Source of the DNA: Epithemia pelagica
Taxonomy: Eukaryota; Bacillariophyta; Bacillariophyceae; Surirellales; Surirellaceae
DNA length: 64,000 nucleotides
Assembly: GCA_946965045.2 (NCBI GenBank)
Contig: OX337237.1
Location: 3,286,001-3,350,000 of the forward strand
Reading direction: 5' to 3'
Below are positions 57,983 to 64,000 of the stretch, in pieces (position 1 is the first letter of the stretch; each line of letters opens with the position of its first letter). The notes beneath the pieces are model-generated. The model had not been told where the DNA came from, ran no database searches, and saw only the letters and a list, made by a program, of their open reading frames with translations. A program made the position numbers and the translations under genes.

Positions 57983-58724
57983 TTAGTTTTCATTAATCCG
58001 TCAACTGTTGCAAAGACGTGAGCCATCAAAATATGGGACAATCGTTGCTTTTTATGCATTTCGTTTCAGAAGGTCGGAGTTGTGGTGCCGTCCTCTGTTT
58101 TTTATTGTATGTGTGAAGGAGTCGACATCGCCCACATTTTCTACTTGCAACTGTGCATTTTTTCGTACATTACCATTGCACTTTGGGCATACTACAGCAG
58201 TCTTTTTGATCAATTATTGAAGACCATTTTCCATCCCCACATTCTTTGTTAGGAAGTAGTGGGCAATTGCTGATGGCTAACCCCCAAAGTCTTTCAGTGG
58301 CCCCAACCATTTCGAACTTTCGGACGAATGCCTTCTCACTCGTGATGGGCATTGGCGATGAAAACCGTTGGGTCAGATCGTGCCTGGTTCATCGTCATTT
58401 AGAATCAATCGCCCTATGCCCAAAAGACCGTCTCGACTACTCTATCACTATCAAATCAACTACTCCATCTTTTCTGTATCAAATTGGATAAACAGCAAAG
58501 AGTGTGGAGGCTAGTTTAGGTTTTTCTATCCAAAGATTTTGGAGTGTTCTACCTTTATCACTCGTCGTCCTACCCTTCCCCACTCACTGAGCACTCACTG
58601 AGGAGTAAGTCACTCCCCACACTCCCACTACCTAAGCCCCAAAAATTACTGTACTTCGATTTTTTATTCTACTCGTAGTGTTGTGTAGGAGTTCCCATTG
58701 TGTTGGTGCTTGCTGCTGTGTTCT
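57983..58724. promoter_or_regulatory. Upstream region of HSF 3
   Basis: No supported ORF was seen. The region contains the HSF 3 promoter by position, but no element could be assigned. Confidence 0.3.
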
Positions 58725-58954
58725 CAGGGTGACCGTTTAGACAGTCTAAAATATTTCGGGTCTAGAATAAATCTAAAAGTACTTTTAGACTGTATAAAAT
58801 GTCTAAAACAGGGTCTAAAATCTCTCCGTGGTTTTGTAAGGGTTAAGGTTAAGAGTCTAAAAATTTTATTTTAGACTCGACCTCTGTCTAAAATAATTAT
58901 ACCCTTTTAGACCGGGTCTAAAAGTGGGGGTATAATTAGACTCCGGTCACCCTG
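58725..58954. mobile_element. MITE, hAT-like, 230 bp
   Basis: The ends are CAGGGTGACCG and its inverse CGGTCACCCTG. A 7 bp direct repeat, GTGTTCT, flanks the element at 58718-58724 and 58955-58961. The interior consists of short repeats of GTCTAAAA/TTTTAGAC and an AATTATACC segment, with no coding capacity. The CAGGG start matches the larger element at 53731, but the interiors differ. Confidence 0.78.
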
Positions 58955-58961
58955 GTGTTCT

Positions 58962-59508
58962 GTGTTATGTGTTGTCTTGTGTCGCTCGTGGTCGGGTCGC
59001 GAGAGGAGTGGGAGATGGAAGATATAAGTATTCTGTCACACTATTTATGCAACAAGCACGCCTCGGAGTTTGATTGGCATCCAATAATTGTGAGACAAAT
59101 GATACTTAGCACCAATCACGACTCACGACTCGTGTCGATATCAGACCAACTGAAGAATATGCCGAACTTTTTATGCCTCTACCGTCTTCTAAGGACTACA
59201 ATGCATGGAATCCTGTCCAGCAATCGTCCCCCCCCCCCCTATGGCATCATAGCTGACAGTCCTCACATATTGTTTTGTTTGAACCCGAGAGAGCTTCGCA
59301 GTTTGCCTCAACGAGGTTCCCTATCTCCAGGATGTGATCTCTTGAGACAAATCTAACGCCACGAGCAAGAGCTAACCAAAACTATCAAGTCTAGTCTAAA
59401 AGTTGATGGTGGCGCGACTGTCCTTCTCGTACCCGTCGTCCTCTCTGTGGCAGGGTGACGGCAACTGCCCTTGTCGTACCGATTGTCGTCTCTCAACCTT
59501 CCATGCCA
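58962..59508. other. Intergenic, nothing seen
   Basis: The only notable features are a C10 run (59230-59239) and short low-quality ORFs. Confidence 0.35.
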
Positions 59509-62500
59509 TCAAGTCGAGTCTTGCTGTGATTTCTCCGAATGTTTGTCGTCTTGTGTGATCTTTTCAGTAGCAGTAGCACCATCTCGGCCTAGAGAGGATA
59601 ACGAGGCAGTAGACGAAAACGTCTTTTTCAAGAGAGGAAAGTTGGTGACGGCTGCCTTACTACTTGAAAAGAGATTGGAGACAAAGTTGCTTTTCCGCAT
59701 CAAAGATACGTGATGACGAGCCGCTGCTAGTTGTTGTGCCCTGGCGTTTCGACGATCGAGCTCCTCTTGTTGATCGATTGATATACTCGATGCCTGGTAC
59801 AGTCGTTCCGTCGCACCTTGCCAGGTCAAGGCCTGGTGATGAATCGGCGATAAGGGTTCAGGGTCGTGTTCCAAGGCATAGACAAGTTGCTGCACACATT
59901 CTTGCGATGTTTCGTACGTCAGACAATTGGGAAATTGGAAAAAGAATTCATTCGAGGCTACAAATTCAAACACCAACCGTTGACGAAAAGGGCACTGAGT
60001 GTTTTGAAATGGACATCTTCCATCATTCGAGAACGAACTAGATACGTACCATGTTTCGGCAAAATCACAAATTTACCCATGGCCAAGGCTTCGGCCGAGG
60101 TAGTGCACAGAACTTCCGTGGTGGACATGTTTAGAAAGATTTGCGGCTGGTTTCGGGTACCACGTAGCTCGGCATGATCCTTGACACCCAGGAAACGTGC
60201 CGGAATCGCATGCTTCCTCCATTTGAACCGTGATCGAGCTGGCAAGAATTGAAAGGGCGCAGCCGCCGCCGCGGCCGCTGCTGCAGCAGCCTTGCGGGGA
60301 GACAGCGAATTGCTCAACAAGCCAGACGTAGGGGACTGGGGCCGACTCGAAGGTGGCGAAGCCGCAGAGGCAATCTTCCTGGTAGCCGTCTCGTCAGTGT
60401 CGAGTTCTTCATCTTGCACTGGTTTACCATCATCCTTGTTTTGAGCACGTTGTCGATTGTGATTTCCAAACCATCCACCAAAGAGGCCTCCGCCCCAACA
60501 TCCACCACCACCACTACCAGATCGTCCTTGTGAATCGTCCATGTTTCCCGGTTCGCCTTGAGCCTGTTGTTGACTTGGTGACAAGGGTGCTTGTACTTGT
60601 TGTGATTGTTTCTCGTCCGATTGACAGCAAAAGACGGATTCCATCAACTGCATGGAGGCTTCGGCTGTTACCACACCAGACTGGACCACTTGTTCCGTCA
60701 AATCTCCCAGGACATCGACGGGTGGTTGTGGCAGGAGCGGTGATGAGGCATCCTGACTTGGACTTACGGCACGAGTTCCCTCCTCAGTGTCCGAACCCAC
60801 ATCGGAGGGAGTAGTATCTGATGCCAAAGAGGATTTTGCTGTGGAAGCTCCTCCATCTTCTGGTTGCTGTTGCTGCTGAACCACTTGTTGTCGAATCGAT
60901 TCAGTGGTTTGTAGCACTTCTGCTGCAGCGGCATCGTTCTTTTCGGTGCTGCTGGCACTGCTGTTGCTCCGGGCAAGCCTTGTAGCTTTGTTGGACAAGG
61001 ACGATGATGATCCTTGTTGGGGTCCTCCTCGTCGTCCCCAAAAGGCCAATTGAATGGCTTGCATATCGTTGCCATTGCCATAAATATCCATGGGAAAGTA
61101 GGCCCCCGTCAAAGCCTTGTATTGTTCTTGAATTTGCAAGACCTTGTCAAATCCCTTGGCCCAAATGACCTTGCCAATAAAGTAGACTTGCGCAGAAGTA
61201 GTAGTGTCCGTCTCATCCTTGAGGGGTATGGTACCTTCTCCGGACATGTCTTGGTTGTCTTGTGGACTGTCCTCCGTTTCTGGCTCCACCACTGGTTCTA
61301 AAAATTCGTTTCGAACACCATGAACATTGCAGGTCAACTCGACAAAGGGAGGGCTCTCTTCCGTGGTAGTAGTAGGAATAGTAGTTGGTTTGGTGGGTTC
61401 GACCACAGGGGTGTCCTGTTGGATCGATTCGTGCCCTTTGGGTTCCGCTGATGGATCCCCACCCGTACTGCCCGTACTATTATTATTAGTATTGTTGTTG
61501 TTGCCGTTCGGAGGATGGGCGACGAGACTGGGCAGGGTGGAGGAGAGTTTAATGACGACATGACAATAACTCTTGAGGGTCAAGGCGGAGAGGGCATTCA
61601 AGGCCTTGGCCGTGACAAAGGCACCTCCGTATTGACTGAGGTAGGCGGCATAATTGGTGTGTAAAATGCCCACGACGTGACGAAAATAGAAGGCCCAGCC
61701 CCACAGGCGGCGTTCCTCCACAGTAGTGGCTTGTTCTTGCGTCGTAGTAGTATCATTCGTAGTCGAGACTGGTGCGTCCTGTGGCTCCTCTTTTTCTTCT
61801 TCTTTAGTTGGTTGTTCCTTGGCCACATCCCCAGCCGCACCGGCATCACCAATAGTACTAATAGTATTAGCAGTAGTATTCGGAATATTATCCTGTGGAT
61901 GATCGAGGGGTCGAAACCAATTCAAATGTTCGGGTTCTTCCAAAATGGCCACATCGGCTCGGTGGGGTGGAATGAGGGTCAAAATGTCTAAAATGTCTTG
62001 TTTGGGAAAAATGGATCCAAAGCCGGCATTGTACGTGGCCTTCCAAAAGGCAATTTCCAATCGGGCCACATGGTCCTCTGTGTAGATAGTAGAGATACGT
62101 AAGATGGTGGGGAGCGAGGTTAAACACAAAAACACAATAGAGATACAGAGGGAAAGCACAACAACAAAATGTGAGACCAGGCACACGCCGAGAAGAACCA
62201 CAGATTGCAGAGACAAGGAATCCTTGTGTAGAACGACAAGATGTCGTGTCCCTACAAACACAGGACACGCAAGTCATGGATCACAAGCGGTTCCAGATGT
62301 TGTTTTTGTTGTGCCAGGGTGACACTTGGTACACGTACCGGAACATTGACACTGCGTGCGACAATAGGATCGAATCCAGGCTTCTTGATCGGCGGGTTGG
62401 TCAAAGACGTGTTGTCGACCGTACAATTGGAGTCGTTGATCGTCCTGGGTCAACCAGGGTAGTAACAAGGTGACGCGGTGATACGACGGTTTGTTGGCGT

Positions 62501-62792
62501 TGTGGTTATCATTGTCACAACCAATGGGTGTCTGACAGAGGGCCAAGGCGCGCAAGAGTGGATTAATGGCCGTGCCCGTCCGCCAGGGCAAGGCGGCTGT
62601 GGGAACAATCCAAATATCGCGAGGACGACTCGACAAATCCGAGTTCCAAGTCGTTGTGGACGGTCGTAATGGCGGTGAGGAAAAAGATGAGGGAGTGGTG
62701 GTGGTGGTAGCAGCCGCCGCTGGTTCGTCCTCGTTCTTGTTGTGGTTGCACGGTTCTTCTTGGTTGTCGCGACGGTCCTGGTCCGTGTCCAT
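59509..62792 (-). CDS. DGD: Digalactosyldiacylglycerol synthase (976 aa)
   Basis: This GT4-type enzyme moves galactose from UDP-galactose to MGDG to make DGDG, a main thylakoid lipid. In plants it sits on the plastid outer envelope. Exons are 62339-62792, 60050-62077 and 59509-59957. All joins are phase 1 (TCCG|GTACGT..CTACACAG, CATG|GTACGT..TTTGTAG). Family signatures in order are TAALPWRTGTAINPLLRA, VTLLLPWLTQDDQ, IPPHRADVAILEEPEHLNW, VVGILHTNYAAYL, CNVHGV, YFIGKVIWAKGFDKVLQI, DIYGNGNDMQA, FLGVKDH, VLCTTSAEALAMGK and, across the last intron, KHASNEFFFQFPNC. A Thr/Glu-rich insert of about 80 residues splits the early part, and one of about 280 residues (Gln, Gly, Ser and an Ala run) lies before FLGVKDH, making it longer than plant DGD2. 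ATG 62792 is the first in frame. No clear plastid targeting signal is visible. Confidence 0.92.
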
Positions 62793-63593
62793 TGTTGTGT
62801 CACTTGGTTCCTCTCGCACGCCAATCCTCCTTCACCCACTCAAGACGACGAAATGGGATTGTGTTGAGATTCCTTGCTTGATTCTCTAGCTACCTCTAGG
62901 ATTCGTCTTGAACACAGCGTTGTTGTCTTGTTGTTGTTGTGTTGTGGTGGTGGTGGTTGCATTCGACCGTTGGGCTGCGAGGCGCGCGCGTTACGAGCAA
63001 CTTTTTGGGCGACCTATACGCGACCCCGTCTCAGAACAGTCGCGCGGCGGGGTCCCAAATCACAAATCACGGACACCATGGCGTGCCGTTTGGACTTGGA
63101 CATTGTGGAATGGAAGGGACCCGAGACGAACCAATGAGACTCTAAAATAGTCGTAGTGTGACACTGCGTACGACTACAACCATGGGCACGGACGACGAAC
63201 AAGGTCTCCCACCATTGGAATGACACCTACGAACGAGGACCACAAAAGACAAAAGAATGGCGTCTGTTGTAGGAATTGCTCTTGTTGTTGCTGCTGGAAA
63301 AGAGATGTGTGTAATTTCTGGAGTCGGTTGAGAACGATCCGTGCGGTAGACCAGTACCAAGGTGTGTGTTTGTTGGTCAGTGGCAGTGATTGGACCATAC
63401 GACGACGACGACGACACGTGTCGAATGCCCATTGGCAACCTACTCGTATGTAGTCGACGAAGGAACCATTTGTCTCTACCTAGGTAGGTACACACGAGCG
63501 ATGTAGGAGACCAGCATCCTCTCCACCACCCACGAAATGAGAGAACGACGACAAGAACCAGGGTCATTCTTCACTTGGTCGGTCGGTGGGAGC
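62793..63593. promoter_or_regulatory. Upstream region of the DGDG synthase gene
   Basis: GTT/GT-rich runs (62925-62960), a GC-rich block (62970-63050) and a GAC run (63398-63415) are visible. No supported ORF was found, and no promoter element could be assigned. Confidence 0.3.
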
Positions 63594-63940
63594 ATGGAAT
63601 CTGTTTGGGCAGTTGCCAAAGCAGCGCTCTCGCCACTTTGTCGGTTCTGAACTGTTGTATGTGTTGACGTATTTGGAGGAACGTGTATTCCGGGGATCAT
63701 CTCCTTGGTCGTTTTGCTCTTGGTCGTTGAGAATTCGGAATTCTGCTGGCGAGGTTCATCGTCCTTATTGTATTCTGGTTTCTCGGTGTTGTGGCGCGTT
63801 CGATTGCAATGGTCGTATGTGGTGTAATGGCTTACGTGTTGTGTGTTGCGGCACGTCCGTTGCGGGATGGACGGACTCGTGTCCGTGTCGGTGAAGTTGG
63901 GACGGCTGCACCTGCACTACAGAACGTCATCCGGGACTGA
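63594..63940 (+). pseudogene. Possible membrane-protein remnant or spliced small gene
   Basis: An ATG at 63594 opens MESVWAVAKAALSPLC and soon meets a stop. A second frame then gives a hydrophobic stretch (IPGIISLVVLLLVV), and the first frame resumes with LLARFIVLIVFWFLGVVARS, MVVCGVMAYVLCVAARP and a charged tail to a stop at about 63940. Either an intron or a frameshift joins the parts. No family is recognised, and the support is weak. Confidence 0.2.
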
Positions 63941-64000
63941 TGAGGAGATCGATCGAATCGGATCGAATGGGATCGAAGGATATCGAATCCATGCTTGGAT

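Overview
The window looks like nuclear DNA of a diatom, most likely a raphid pennate such as Seminavis or a relative. The signs are spliced genes with short GT-AG introns (about 65-260 nt), three heat-shock-factor (HSF) genes and a DUF6824 gene in one 14 kb stretch, a receptor-type nucleotide cyclase fused to a phosphodiesterase, secreted PS-repeat proteins, a chloroplast-lipid galactosyltransferase, and many long proteins padded with Asn, Gln, Ser and acidic runs. No bacterial operons, CRISPR arrays or rRNA genes were seen.

Left part (1-14 kb). A cyclase/PDE gene (minus) and a multi-pass membrane protein gene (plus) form a unit of about 6.7 kb present twice in tandem. The left copy keeps only the 5' end of the cyclase gene, cut by the window edge, and a decayed membrane-protein copy; the right copy is intact. 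Next come a secreted PS/KPT-repeat protein, an exon-like orphan ORF and a truncated paralogue of the secreted protein.

Middle left (14-26 kb). A 1,708-residue protein appears to join a degraded type III pantothenate-kinase-like fold to two AT-hooks and a Tudor-like domain. Convergent with it is a Patched/RND-family membrane protein, followed by a frameshifted gene remnant.

Transposon and repeat zone (26-44 kb). A 5.03 kb Mutator-like DNA transposon with imperfect terminal inverted repeats and a perfect 10 bp target duplication carries a broken transposase and a small zinc-binding ORF. Gene-poor DNA with a degenerate 90 bp repeat array follows, then a giant P450-like gene on the minus strand and another repeat-rich stretch.

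Right part (44-64 kb). A DUF6824 gene and an HSF gene are divergent, and two more HSF genes lie downstream on the minus strand; the last ends in a PAS-like domain. Two hAT-like non-autonomous elements with target duplications sit between genes. A digalactosyldiacylglycerol synthase gene (minus) is the last secure gene.

The recognisable jobs are signalling (cyclic nucleotides), transcription (HSF, DUF6824, AT-hook/Tudor), membranes and lipids (RND, DGDG synthase, P450) and the cell surface. Nothing in the layout ties them into one pathway, apart from the transcription-factor cluster and the duplicated cyclase unit. All exon joins were made by eye from frame and splice-site agreement.
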